DNA of 64,000 bases, from positions 4,402,001-4,466,000 of the forward strand of contig JAHQIY010000002.1 in the NCBI GenBank assembly GCA_019054805.1, written 5' to 3'. Shown in pieces: positions 10,265 through 22,134 of the stretch. How positions within the stretch are numbered: the first letter of the stretch is position 1; each line of letters starts with the position of its first letter. The position numbers and the translations under genes were made by a program. The notes under the pieces are model-generated. The model worked only from the letters and a program-made list of their open reading frames with translations, was not told the origin of the DNA and did not search any database. The DNA is from Brachionus manjavacas. Taxonomy: Eukaryota; Rotifera; Eurotatoria; Ploima; Brachionidae.

Positions 10265-10585
10265 TATTGTTATAAATTGGTTTTGTTTTTTGTGTTTGAA
10301 TTACAAAATGTATCCAATGCTTAAATAACATTGATAAAGTGCGATTTTTCCAATATTTTTTTCAGTTTCAAATAAATAAATAATTTTAAGCTAATATTGC
10401 AAGCATTTTCATATTTGAAAATAAACTCTTTGGTGAAAATGAATTTAATTTTTTTTTTGGAAATTTGAAAAAAATATTGAAAATTCTTTTTTAACTTTTA
10501 AATAGTTTATTTGTTTTTTTGTTTAATTGTACCGAGCAAATGCTCCTTCAGAACAAAAACATATGAAAAAACTATAAAATCTTTA
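10262..10585 (-). repeat. 320-bp dispersed repeat with LINE-type hairpin end
   Basis: Matches the reverse complement of about 58135-58470 along its length, including the hairpin GAGCAAATGCTC followed by CTTCAGA at about 10534-10550. Read on the minus strand, that end (TCTGAAGGAGCATTTGCTCGG) resembles the LINE 3' ends at 33.7 kb and 55.4 kb. The part about 10290-10420 has a third copy at 57116-57260. Confidence 0.75.
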
Positions 10586-10778
10586 TGTTGAGCTAAATTA
10601 GATGTAGCTCCAAGATTTTCGTGATTAATTTAACCACATTTAGTACATTTAAATTCAATTGAATTTTGTGGTTTTAGTATAAAATAAGTTTGAAAATTAA
10701 AAAAAAACTAAAATAGGAGTGTATGTCTTAATTTTCAATTTATTCTAAATATTTAATAATCAAATTTATTCCCTAGAC

Positions 10779-11380
10779 CAGCAGAAAAGGATCAGGGATT
10801 CACTTTTTCAGGCAACTTGAAATTTTCTATTCATATTAAAAATCAAATGAAAAGAGCTACAGGAATACTCGGCAAGTTGAAAAAATCTTGATCCAGATGT
10901 TCAAACTCAAAGACATCAACGAAGTAAGCTTGGTGAACCCCACAGTTCCCTCAAGTGCAGTATCCCAACCAAGACCCGCCAGAAGTATCAGAGGTCATGC
11001 AGAAAGACTGTCCGGTCAAGCATCCACCAAATATCTACAACGAGCAAACATATTCACTATCAGGATAGTCAACGAGTGAAACGCCCTGCCAGCTACAGTC
11101 AAAAACGTCGACTCGGTAAACAAGTTACAATGCCTTCCAGTCCAGTCAACAATCGTGAAGAGGAACTTTTATTGACAAATTTTTTCTTTTTACAGTTTTT
11201 TCTATATGTAATCTTAACTCTTACGTTGATTTAAAAAATTAAACAGAACGTTTTTTCAGTACTTTTCTATGCTTAATAGGCAAGGAGCTACAAAAGGTGA
11301 CTTCCAAGAAGGTCACCTTAGCAAAAAAGTCTTGCTGAAGCTTATATATATTATAATTATTATTATTATTTTATTCAATT
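10779..11380 (+). mobile_element. LINE 3' end relic (reverse transcriptase C-terminus plus 3' UTR)
   Basis: Broken plus-strand reading: FSGNLKFSIHIKNQMKRATG (10800-10860), then RSIRGHAERLSGQASTKYLQ and, across an in-frame stop replacing the Trp, NALPATVKNVDSVNKLQ (to about 11140). These match the C-terminal region of CR1/Jockey-type reverse transcriptases. A 3' UTR follows with a strong hairpin (AAGGTGACTT...AAGGTCACCTT, about 11294-11323) and a tail of TTA/ATT repeats. At least two in-frame breaks. Confidence 0.8.
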
Positions 11381-11469
11381 TGTTCACCTAATTCTATTTT
11401 GGTTCATCTTTACGTGAACAAAAAAATTAGGTTAATTGCTTCTGGCTGTTGATATGTAAAGAAGTTGTA

Positions 11470-12000
11470 AAAAAGCTTTGGCTGAAGCTTACAGGCCCTG
11501 ACAATAGATACTTCGAACTTTCAGATGGAATTTCTTACGGCTTGTTTGACCTGCTTACAGATCATTGAGTAAGCGGTCCTGGAGAACGTGCTGGGTCAGG
11601 AAGTTCTTACCTAGAGTGTCCAAAAACTTCAGGCCGGATGAACGTCCTTTGTTGACACAGAAATCTCCTTCTTGGGTCCAGCTGATATCTGGAAAGTTAA
11701 AGTCGCCGGCCACTAGAAGACTTTTTGACCAAGTTAAGCTGCACCAGAAACTCGCATGGCCGATGCACCTGTTGATCTCAAAGTTAAGCTCTACATCGGC
11801 GTATAGTGGCCTTTAGATTCATCTAACAAGAATAGTTTTGTCGTTGATCTTGACGTTGCACCATATCGCTCCTAGTGTTGGACAGGACCTCGTTGCTGAC
11901 ATCAAAGCTCTCTACGTCACAGCGCACATATATTGCTTCACCTCCCCCTTGGGCCATTTCCCTATTCATGCAATAGAGCATCCAACAAGAATCGTCTACA
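11470..12000 (-). mobile_element. LINE endonuclease-domain relic
   Basis: On the minus strand, broken readings include GGEAIYVRC (near 11940) and VAGDFNFPDISW followed by GLKFLDTLGKNFLTQHVLQD (about 11720-11560). These are the GDFN-type signature and neighbours of the APE-like endonuclease of CR1/Jockey LINEs. Several stops and frame changes. It points away from the LINE relic at 10.8-11.4 kb, so it comes from a separate insertion. Confidence 0.8.
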
Positions 12001-12018
12001 GAGATAGAGTTATTTAAC

Positions 12019-12151
12019 CAAGTAATAAAATTTGCTAAAAAAATTGTATTTTTCCTATTTTATTTCTTATTTTTTTTTATTTTATCTTATTTTTTTCCTA
12101 TTTTATCTAAAATTTAAAGGAACTGAGCCGAAAAATATTGAAAATATTTAT
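12019..12151 (+). repeat. Stray copy of piwi intron 1 with its exon edges
   Basis: Repeats the piwi exon1/intron1/exon2 junction region (about 14000-14216): last bases of exon 1 (CCAA), the donor GTAATAAAATTTGC, a shorter T-rich tract, the acceptor ATCTAAAATTTAAAG, and about 24 bases of exon 2 with one or two changes. No piwi coding sequence continues on either side. Confidence 0.85.
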
Positions 12152-12384
12152 TATTCAAATAAAAAAATATTAAATAATTAAACTTTAATTGACCAAAAAT
12201 TATATCTGTTAATAAGTTAATCAAAGAATCTAAAAACACCCTTCTAGAAAATTCTGACTTAAAATTAAATTCAAAGAATTACCGAATTAATTAAAGAAGT
12301 AATGGAATATAATATTTAATATTGATAATTAATCAGATATTACAGAAATTTAAAAAAAATTTTTTTCAAATACTTAATTTTGCA

Positions 12385-12450
12385 CTTTAAATCATGAGGA
12401 ATGAAGAAGGCCGATGCCGTTCGGAGCTGTCCTCGAGAAATCCCCATAAT
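12385..12450 (-). repeat. Copy of a 65-70 bp dispersed motif
   Basis: Read on the minus strand: AGGACAGCTCCGAACGGC, then GCCTTCTTCATTCCTCATGA. Copies lie at 2775-2845, 3771-3841 (the duplicate arm) and 55725-55795. The core is much better conserved than the AT-rich flanks. Confidence 0.75.
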
Positions 12451-12451
12451 T

Positions 12452-13558
12452 ATAATAATAAATAATATATGAAATAATTATTTTGTACATCCTCATCATT
12501 AGCTTTAATATTCCAACAAAAAAATCGTTTACCGAGGGTAGAGTTTTACAGTTTTTTTTATTTTTTACTATTTTAATCGGTTTATTTTGAAAATTATTTT
12601 TATTTCTAACTAATTCTAATTTTTTTTTTATTACTGATTCAAAAAAAAAATAAACATTTGAATACCGTTAAACAATGTTGATTTTTATATTTTACTTATT
12701 TTTCAATTTTTCAGTAATTTTTTTCATCCAAAAATTATAACTTTTTTATTAGAACTTATTGAAATTAGAGCTTTGATCGACATAAACGAAAAAAATAATG
12801 AAAATTTATCACCGATTCTTTAAAATTTAGCAAATTTGATTACTTGGTGGAGGAAGCCTTATGTTTTTTTTTCTTATTTTCTTTATTTTATTTAGTTAAA
12901 TAATGATCTGATTAATTTTATTTAGATAATTTTTTCCTACTTAAAAATCAGACTGGAATCAAAAATTAGGCATGAAAATCTTAAAAAAAGTAAAAAATAT
13001 ATTTAATTTTCAAAATTTATTGTAAAACTTTATTTAAAAAAGATTAATTTTAAAATAAATTCCTAATTAATTGTGTCTTTTTGGCGTTTTGTTTTTTAAT
13101 TGAATTTTGATACTCTTTTAAAAATTTGATAAGGTAATTTTAATATAAATAACAACCAATTCATATACTGACTATTAAATTTTGTTTAAAAATTTACACT
13201 TTCTGCTTTCAACTACCAAATCCTGTATATAAAAATCGATTCACTCTCTGGCTCTAAAATTCAAGACAAAATTGATAGCAAGATTGGAAATCTATCCACA
13301 AGATTAAATTTAAAAAATCCAACCCAAAAATAATCAGTTTCAATTCAAGCTAATCTAAAATATGCAGAAATTTTTCAAAATCCCTTTTAAATATTCAAAA
13401 GCACACTCTTAAATCAATTCAGCCAAATAGTTTGCTAATAACCAAAAGTAAGAATTAGATTTTAATTGTACAAGAAACGCTAACCAAAAATCTCAATTAA
13501 GCATCACTAAAAGAGAGAAAATAAAAGAGTCCTTTTTAGTTATTTTTAAATACGCAAA
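12452..13558. other. Region upstream of piwi
   Basis: AT-rich DNA with long A and T runs. No open frame of note and no clear TATA box could be assigned. It must hold the piwi promoter and 5' UTR. Confidence 0.6.
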
Positions 13559-16500
13559 ATGTCTGATCGTAACAGAGGACGACCTAGAAGCAGGAGTAGA
13601 AGTGGGGACCGAAGATCATCACGAGGTGATGACCGCCGCGGCGGTGATTACAGACACGGCGAAAGAGGCGGATACGATCAGGGCAGAGATCCTCGTCAAT
13701 CATTTGGCGGCAGGGATGAATCAAGTCGACCGCCTTACAGGCCAGGCGACAGATATGGAGGTGATAGAGAAAGAGACAGGTCTAGCTATGGAGGTGATAG
13801 GAGCTATGGAGGAGACAGAGGTGGTCGAGGCGGATATGGAGGCGACAGGGGTGGTCGCGGAGGATATGGTGGTGACAGAGGAGGCGATAGGGGCTACGGA
13901 GATAGAGGCGGCTATGGAGGCCGTGGTGGTGGTCGAGGCGGATATGGCGGCGACCGGGGTGGCCGCGGAGGAGGCTTTGGCGGCAGAGGTGGTCCTCCAC
14001 CAAGTAATAAAATTTGCTAAAAAAATTATTTTTTTTCCTATTTTTTTTCCTATTTTATTTCTTATTTTATTTCTTATTTTTTGCTTATTTTTTTCTTACT
14101 TTTTTTCTTACTTTTTTTCTTACTTTTTTTCTTACTTTTTTTCTTATTTTTTTTTTATTTTTTTTTTATTTTTTTATTTTATCTAAAATTTAAAGGAACT
14201 GAGCCGGAAAATATTGAAATTTACACTAATTATTTCGAGTTGTGTAGACGACCAAACTGGACCCTGTACCAATATCATGTAGATTTCGATCCACCGATTG
14301 AGTCAAAGAAGCTTAGAATTGGTCTAATGAGACAGCATGATCACTTATTTTCTAATGTGAAAGCATTCGATGGAGCCAAATTGTACTCAATTGTAAAATT
14401 GGACAATGAAGTGACTGAGCTACAAAGTACAAAGCAGTTTGATCAAAAAACAGTTAACATAAAAGTTAGTTTGTCTGGTGCAAAAAGTCCAAACGACAAA
14501 GAATGTCTCACGCTTCTAAATGTGGTATTGAAAAGGTGTCTTACCAAGTCAAAATTTGTCGAATTTGGCCGCGAGCGAGCCTACTTTGACTTTGAAAACA
14601 TGCATGAATTACCAAAATATCATTTAAAAGTCGCCTCTGGCTACAAAGCCAGCATTGATGTATTTCAATCAAGACTGTTGCTGTGCACAGAAATAGCGCA
14701 CAAGTTGATCAACTTCGACACTGTGTGGGACATTATGGAGCGACTGTATAGAGACTGCAGACCTGATGAGTACAAAGATGCTTGCATGAACCAATTGGTG
14801 GGAACAACGGTCATGACCAGCTACAATAAGAAAACTTACAGAATCGACGACATCAATTGGGAGCAAACGCCAGAGAGCTCGTTCCAGAAAAGAGACGGCT
14901 CTTCCATTTCGTTTGGAGATTACTACTATGAAAACTACAAGATAAGAATTAGGAATATGAGACAGCCACTTTTGGTAAGTTTGCCAAAAGAAAGAGATAA
15001 AAATCGGGCCAAAAATGCAAACGAACCGGCGAGACCAATTTTGCTGGTGCCTGAGCTGTGCCTGTCAACAGGAACTGTCCTTTTGAAACGATTCGAAAAA
15101 GACTATGCTATGAAAAAGGACCTGGACGCCATCACCAAATTGAATCCGCAGATTCGCATTGACAGATTAAGGAGGTTTCTGGACATGATTACTAGGCAAC
15201 CAGAAGCCAAACAAGACTTGGACAATTGGCAGATGGAATTTTCGCCCGATGTTGTCAAGACATCGGCTACAGTCCAAGCCACAATATCGGTGCAGTTCAA
15301 AAACACCACATCAAGTAGCACAGAAAGAGGATGGAACAGTGCAATGAAAGATGGTGTACATCTATCTTCGGTTCCGTTGCGCAACTGGGTCATACTTTTC
15401 ATGCCTCGGGACGAACCAAAAGCCAGCATGCTAATGAGCGAATTGCAATCAGTATCGGATCCAATGGGTTTCAGAATTGACCGGGCCCAGATGGTCAGAT
15501 TACCGGACAGTGGTCGTGGATCTTCAGCTATCTTATTTGCAAATGGAATAAAAGATGTGGTTAAGTCGTCTAATCCGCAGCTTGTTGTATGCGTTTTGCC
15601 AAATACTGCCAAGGATGTATATGACTCGATCAAACAAACATGCTGCATCGAATTCGGGTTGCCAAGTCAATGCGTAACTTCAAATCTAATAAATATCAAC
15701 AACATGAACAAAACGAAATCGTCCATTACTAAATTAGCCATTCAAATGAATTGTAAGCTTGGTGGCGAAATATGGGGGGTCACCATACCCGTAAGTCTGA
15801 ACAATTTTTTTTAACAAAATTTTTTCCTTCTAATGCTAATTAAAGCTTTACTTTTTTTTTAATTTTTTTTCAATTTTTTTTCAAATTTTTTTCTCAAGGT
15901 AAAAAATGCCATGGTAATAGGAATGGACTATTACAGGGATTCGGCTAAAAAAAACATGTCAGTGGTCGCATTTATTGCTTCACTGAATGGAACTCAAGAG
16001 AATAGGCTTAATTGTACCAAGTATTTTTCACGGTGTCATTTACAGCCCACGGATGATGAGTTTTGCAGTGGCTTAACAGTATTCATGACAGGTATGTACA
16101 AAAAATGCTGTTTAACTCATAATTATTGTTTTTTGTTTTTTTTTAGAAGCATTGCATAAATACTTTGAAAGAAATAACACCTATCCGGACCGAATATTCA
16201 TCTACCGTGATGGAGTGAGCGATGGTCAGTTCAAGAAGGTCCAAGAATTTGAAATACCCCAACTGAAAACAGCGTTCGCCAGTATTAATGAAAATTATGA
16301 TCCTCGATTGACATTTTTTGTTGTTAAAAAGAGAGGAAATGCAAGATTTTTTTTGAAAGATAACAGAAACGATTTTCAGAATCCTCCTATTGGTACTGTC
16401 ATAGACACAGGTGTTACCAAGGATCCATTAGAATTTTATTTGATTTCTCAGTCGACTAATCAGGGCACAGTTAGTCCGACACATTTTCATATTTTAGAAG

Positions 16501-16747
16501 ATAAAAGTGGCTTGACACCTGATAAACTCCAGATTATTACTTACAGGTTCACTCATTTGTATTACAATTGGCCGGTAAGTTGAGAGTAAAATGAATGTTT
16601 AGATAAATAATGTGATGTTTTTTTTTAAAGGCTCAAATTCGGGTACCTGCTCCATGTCATTATGCCAGCAAACTGGCTCACTTGGTTGGTGAATCGTTAC
16701 ATCGTCCGCACGCTCCTTCGTTAGACGACAAACTTTTCTATCTATAA
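13559..16747 (+). CDS. piwi: Piwi-clade Argonaute protein, five exons
   Basis: Exons 13559-14003, 14196-15790, 15899-16091, 16147-16574 and 16631-16747 join in frame to 925 residues. Residues 1-148 are an [10 protein letters not shown]-rich tail, the usual Tudor-binding arginine-methylation region of Piwi proteins. The N domain ([14 protein letters not shown]) follows, then PAZ (about 318-440), MID and PIWI (about 550-925), ending in the typical YL. Piwi proteins bind piRNAs and silence transposons in the germ line. Catalytic Asp690 (MVIGMD) and Asp766 (IYRDG) are present, but the third position, usually His in YAHKLA, is Ser900 (YASKLA). Start chosen as the first ATG of the RGG frame. Introns are 55-192 bp; intron 1 has TTTTTTTCTTAC tandem repeats. 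Confidence 0.95.
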
Positions 16748-19557
16748 ATTAACAAACCATAGTTGGTTATTAAATTAACTATGCAATTTAAATTCAGTTT
16801 ATAATGTATAAATTTCATTGTTAATTTCTATTTTTTCCATTTTGAACTTTAACTCATATTTGACTTTTTTTAAATTCACAAAAAACAATCAATTGAAAAT
16901 ACAAATGAAATTATTATTTTGGAGGAAAAAAATTGCCAATTAATTAATTAAAATTTTCTTTTTTGCACCGTTGTTAAATTCTTTATTAAATAAAATTTAA
17001 TTCAAAATAGTTTAATATTTCACAAAAGAAAATCACAATTACTTTTAGGTTAAAAGTCTGAACAAAATCACCGATTATATTTTTTTTAGTTTAAAATTAT
17101 TATTTATTCAAAATCAAAAGTCGGAAAAAATACTGAAATAATTATTTAATCTTTTTGGATTATCCGAATTTCTGAAATTTTGAACCGACTTCTATTTTTA
17201 ATTTTTATAGGAAGTTTTTTGATTATAAATATTTAAGAGTTAATTATATTTTTATCCCGAGTATGATAAATCAAATTGTAGAAAAAAAACCCTCAAAATT
17301 AGTGTTTTTAATTTTTTTCTTTTACACTCAATTTTTCTTCAAATTGAAAAAATCAACAATTTTAGATTAATAAAATAATTTATTCTTAATTTTTGCAACA
17401 TAGTGTATATTTTTACATTTTACAATAAATTCAAAATAAATTTCGAAATAAAATAAAAGAAATCTTAAAAACCCTGGATAAACTAGAAATTCGGAAAATT
17501 AATAAAAAATTAAAGAAAAAGATGATGAAAAAAATGGCAAAGAATGATATAAGTGAGTCAATCAAAACATGTTTTGCAATGATAAATAACAATGATCAAC
17601 ACGTTTAAAACCCACCTTTTTCATGTTTTTTATTTTTATCCAATTTTTTTCGATCTTCTAAATTTATATCAATTTCACTTTTTTAATGCGGGCTCAAACA
17701 AATTTCTTGAACCATTCGTACGTGCCCTCGAGTCACTCCCTAAATTATCTTTTAAATAAATAAATAACATGGAAAAACACTTCTCAATCTCCTAATAAAA
17801 GCATTCTAAAAATCACAGGAAAAAAAAAACAATTACAAATTTTTTAATAGATTAAAATTTGTTGAACACATTTTGCAAAAATTATATCTCTTAAATGTAC
17901 AATTTCTTAATATTTTTTTTATTCGAATTTAAATTAACAAAATAATTTTGTAGAAAACAATTTCTTATTTAAATTTAAATTTTTCTTTTTCTTTTACATT
18001 TTAGAACTGGAAATAAAAAAAATTTTACATTTAACGGGTGGTAAAAAATGGTTGTCCGAAATTTCAAAAAGAAAAAACCATGAAAATTTAGCAGTAAGAG
18101 TAAAATTTTATCTAGTTTTCAAAGTTAATAAGCTCTTTTCGATTAGGAAAAAAAAATCTCTAAAAATCGATGCATCGAAATTATGAATTTTGAATTTAAT
18201 AATCATTGCGGAAAAGTCTTGTCAGGGTACTGGTCAATTCCGAGGGTTGTACATGCAGACACAAAAAATATATTATTTTAAAAACTAGATGAAATTATGT
18301 AAATCGTGTTAAATTTCCAAAATTTTATCTTTGTTTAATCATGATTTTTTATTTGATTGAAATTTCAGAGAACCATTTTTGATTTAGACTTTATCTCAAA
18401 AATGATAATTCTAAATAAGTTAACTATTGGGCTTTTTAACTATTTATCAAAATTTTTTGATCAAGCTCAAAAGCTATTGTTATTAAAAGACTGTTAAGTA
18501 ACCATAATTGTTTGCACAAAATTTGAATTGAAAAAAAAATATCATACGAATTTAGAAAATGCTTAAAAATTTGTGAATATAAAGATTAATATGTGTTGTG
18601 CATAAAATCATTGTTTTTTAGATTTTTGGATTGTTTCTATGACTTAGACATCCTTTGATACATAACCTCCTATTTATTTAGTTTGTCCTAATTTAAAACA
18701 TTATTAAGTCATTTTTTAAATATTACCAGCATATTTCTTATCATTTTCTCTTTCAAATTATTTATATAAAGTATTTTTGACTTAGATTGATCAAAAGTTA
18801 TTCTAAAGAAACTGTAAAAAATGACTGAATTTTAAAGATTTTCAGAATTAACAAAAAATTGCTTTTTAAACCAAATCTTTCGATAGAAAATAGGTAGCCT
18901 AATAAAAATTTGCTCAAGTATAGATTATTTTGAGATGAAAAAAAATATATATATTAATCTTTCTATTTTTTTTTCTTTTTCGAAGAAATTTGTCTAAAAA
19001 ATCCATGTTCACATCTAAATCAAATTTTTCTAAGACTTAAATTTAAAATTCTAAAAAATTTTATATTTTTTAAAATAAATATGATTTATTTACAAAAAAA
19101 AAACAGACATCTAAGTTGGTGGTCAGATTTTTTCTTATTTAATTTTAAATCCAAAGCAATCTAGTGTGGTTGATTTTTAAAAGTTGATGAGATTTTTTTT
19201 GCCGTATTAAATATCCATAGACCAAAATATAATGAAAGATTTAAAGTGAGAAATCTAAAGACTTTTATTGTTAATTATTTAAATAAGCAAGTTGAATATC
19301 AAAAATTCTGAGATTAAATATCAATTTGAAAAATTGACTAGAAAACTTTATTTAGCCAATTTTTTGCATACTTGATAAATAGATTTTTTAATCAATTGAA
19401 CAGTATCAATTTTTAAATTATCCAGAAACATCAAAAAGAGTCTGGAATTAGCTTTGTAAAAGATGAAAAAATAGACCGTATATAAAGGTTTTGAAAAATA
19501 AAGCTTTTATTTGTAATTTTATTTAAAAAAAAAAATTTCCATTATTATTAAAAAAAA
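16748..19557. other. Intergenic region with a LINE 3' UTR fragment
   Basis: AT-rich. Apart from the LINE tail at about 17610-17775 I see no gene, RNA or complete mobile element. Confidence 0.65.
17610..17775 (+). mobile_element. LINE 3' UTR fragment with AAAT tail
   Basis: Contains AATGCGGGCTCAAAC and ends in TTTTAAATAAATAAATAA. The same sequence lies in opposite orientation at about 26320-26450, directly downstream of a minus-strand LINE reverse transcriptase relic. This identifies it as that family's 3' end. Confidence 0.7.
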
Positions 19558-20604
19558 TTATTTTTTCTTCGTAAAATTTTCTTCCATTATTTTCTTGAAT
19601 ATGGACTTCCTTTGAAACAAAAAATCATTTAAAATTAATAATTTTTATTTGGTAAATTTTTTCAAATCCAATCTTAAATAAAAATAAACTGACACTTACT
19701 CGTTAGCTTTAGATACAGCTTTCTCAATATCAAAATCTCCTGAACTTAATTTTTCAATCGTCTCTTCAGCAAAAACTTCTTTTAAAGGTCTGATAGAAAT
19801 TTTTTGCTTTTCTTCTTCAATTTTTTTTAGCTTATTAACAGCCTCCCAAGGTTTTAGTCCAACCCATTCAGCTTCTTCGATGGGAATAACAAATTCCTTA
19901 TACCTATTGTAAATAATTTCTTGTTTTTGCTGATCTTGGGGATACAAATCGGTCTCTTTTTTAGCTAAACGTATAAGCATTTCCCTTTTCAATTGCATTC
20001 CGATATCAGATTTTAAGTCTACTTCATGAGTTTTTAGAATATAATTATCAAAGCCCTTAGCTTCTTCAATTAATTCAAGAGTTCGTCTGGTACACGTCAA
20101 GGCGTAGTACTGATCAAGTATTTCCGAGTAGAAAATAAGTTTTAAAACTTTAGGCCTCCAGAGCTTTGTTGTTCTAAATTAAAAATTATTTTTAAATTAA
20201 ATTATTCAAAAAAAGATTACAAATATTGAGGTCGTTTATATCCAGTTTGTTCTGGACGCTTGTAACCAGCAACCACTCCTTCGCCTCCCCAAATTCCCAA
20301 TTTAGATTGTGACGGATACAAAACGACTATCGGAGTATCCTGTATTCGCTTTCTTTGAAAATTGTCAAAATTATCACTGATAAGTGTTTTTAGCTTACTT
20401 GACACCATGCTCATGATCAACTTCGTACAGTTTTTCTGATGGCTTATAATGTACAGGCTTTGGTAAAGTGTTCAAAAAGTCGATTTGCCTTTTTTTGTAG
20501 TGTTCGGGAAGACGATAATAAATACCATGCGGATCACTCCATTTTGGCAAGTGCTTGCTTAAAGATTTTATTCGCTCAAATTTGGGTAAAAGCAATTTAG
20601 ACAT
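19558..20604 (-). CDS. MRPL28: Mitochondrial ribosomal protein bL28m
   Basis: Exons (minus strand) 20604-20399, 20352-20221, 20173-19700 and 19609-19558 join to 287 residues. Family landmarks in order: LPEHYKKR and PVHYKPSEK, YPSQSKLGIWGGEG, LWRPKVLKLIFYSEILDQYY, CTRRTLELIEEAKGFDNYIL, DIGMQLKREMLIRLAKKE and YKEFVIPIEEAEWVG. All match mammalian MRPL28. It is a structural protein of the large mitochondrial ribosomal subunit. Exon 3 could read to a stop at 19696, but that stop overlaps a strong donor (GTAAGTG), and a good acceptor leads to a final exon ending KKK. The ATG lies 190 bp downstream of the TMEM177 stop on the same strand. Confidence 0.93.
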
Positions 20605-20794
20605 TTTAAAAGTTTTTTTTTATTTAAATTAATAAAATATAATCTAAAATTTAATTTTCAAAAAACAGTTTTCGTTTAGTTTGTTTTTTATTTTTATTTT
20701 TGAGCAAAAAAAAATTTACTTTTATACTTAAAATCAAAAATGATTTAATATTTCGTGCTTTTTAATAAATCGAAAAAAAAATAAAAAAAATTAT

Positions 20795-21885
20795 TTATTT
20801 TGATAAAACACTTTCTAATTTAAGTCTTATTAATCTAATAATTTTTAGTTCCTTATCACCATGTGAGTGCGTTTGGTCATTTTCCTTCTTCTGTTCCGAC
20901 TCTTGGGACTTTTTCTCATCATTTTCCATTTTTTCATTCAATTTTGTAATCATTAAATCCAACTGCTTTTTGCAGAATTCTCTTCGATCAGTTAATTTAA
21001 TACCCATAAAATTGGTATAGAAAAAAAAATCTGTAAATGGTAAATAAACAGGTTGTTTTAAATAGTTTCCATTCGAGTCAATTAATTTGTGTCCATCGAT
21101 TAAAACTTTTCTCAGCAATTTATTCCTTTCTAGCATTTTATCATAAAATTCTATTGATCCAGTGCAGCAGTCTAAGCCCATTTGGCAAGCTTGCACGTCA
21201 ATTGCTTCTTCAATTATTTTTCCAAAAAGAAACTTGCAACCAAAAATCACAGAGAAAGCAAATAGACCAGAGAGTACAAACACTTTTCGTCTCTGAAAAA
21301 ACTGCATTTTATAAGCCCTTGTTTTAATGTAGGAATACACATAAGCCCCGCTTAAGGAAAAAAATTCAACAATTCGGTCCAATATGGATTTGATGAAATT
21401 ATCCGTATTTGCTACTTCTCTTCCCAAGCCGAACAGTTTTGCATCATTACTCAAAACAAGAGATTCATAGAATTTTTCCTGGGCTTCCAAACTTAATTTT
21501 TGATTTATGTCGTCAAGGGAAATATTTTGACCCAGAAAATATTGGAAGCCATTTGCGGATGTCAATTCGAATATTTCTGTTTTTGATTGAGCAAAATAGC
21601 TATAGGGAAGGCCAATTTGGCAGCCCTGTCTCAATTTGTTAAAGCCAAAGCTTACAAAATCAAGGGTATTTGACCGAAAAAACTCAAAATTTCGTTTACC
21701 TTCGCTTAAACGAAAAATAAACTGAAATTTTTTAAGAAAAAAGTTTTTAAATTATTTTATTAAATTAGAAAATTTACTTTTTTGGCTTCTTTTTCATCTT
21801 TTAATGATATGCCTAGATAATTATTCGATTTCGTTTTGAATTCAAAACTATCTCGTACTATATCACCTTTGTTAATTCGATACAT
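20795..21885 (-). CDS. TMEM177: TMEM177-like mitochondrial membrane protein
   Basis: Main exon 21721-20795 and a proposed first exon 21885-21778 (MYRINKGD...), separated by a 56-bp intron, give 344 residues. Matches to TMEM177: LRQGCQIGLPYSYF, LSNDAKLFGLGREV, and GSIEFYDKMLERNKLLRKVL followed by LIDSNGNYL. One clear membrane segment (FVLSGLFAFSVIFGCKFLFG) and a second hydrophobic stretch before it. The C-terminus is charged and Lys/Glu-rich. In mammals TMEM177 works with COX20 in maturation of cytochrome oxidase subunit 2. The first exon is uncertain: an upstream ATG at 22017 reads into a stop, and DNA above 21944 belongs to a dispersed repeat. Confidence 0.8.
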
Positions 21886-21943
21886 CACCGTAATACCAGC
21901 ATATCCTTTTAAATGAGAAGGTTTTAGAAAATTTATCAAATAT

Positions 21944-22134
21944 CTAGTTAATTAAATAAACTTAACTTCTGCAAATGAAGTTGAAGAAAAGAATAATGAA
22001 TTGTTTATTTTGAACATTTTAAAAAATTATAATTTTTAAACGATTGGCTTTAAAAAGAAATAAAGAAGAATTTTTACAATTATAAATCTTAGCCCTAAAA
22101 ATTTTTGGAACGCTTTTTTTATTTATCTAAATTA
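21944..22134. repeat. Dispersed repeat, second copy at 30.7 kb
   Basis: The sequence from CTAGTTA through GAATTGTTTATTTT and ATTGGCTTTAAAAA matches 30697-30885 at roughly 75-80 percent by eye. The match resumes at 22854-22890 after the element at 22135-22853. Confidence 0.7.

Noticed and set aside
13602-14186. 194-codon frame overlapping piwi exon 1
   Set aside because: Runs through the RGG exon in another frame and then into the T-rich intron. No domain features.
14081-14195. Poly-Phe/Leu N-terminus in front of the second piwi exon
   Set aside because: This is translated intron sequence. The acceptor at 14194-14195 joins exon 1 in frame.
19696-19699. Stop codon as the end of MRPL28
   Set aside because: It lies inside a strong GTAAGTG donor, and an in-frame final exon follows 90 bp on.
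21944-22017. ATG at 22017 as the TMEM177 start
   Set aside because: It reads into a stop after about 20 codons, would need a 23-bp intron in the wrong phase, and lies in a dispersed repeat also present at 30.7 kb.
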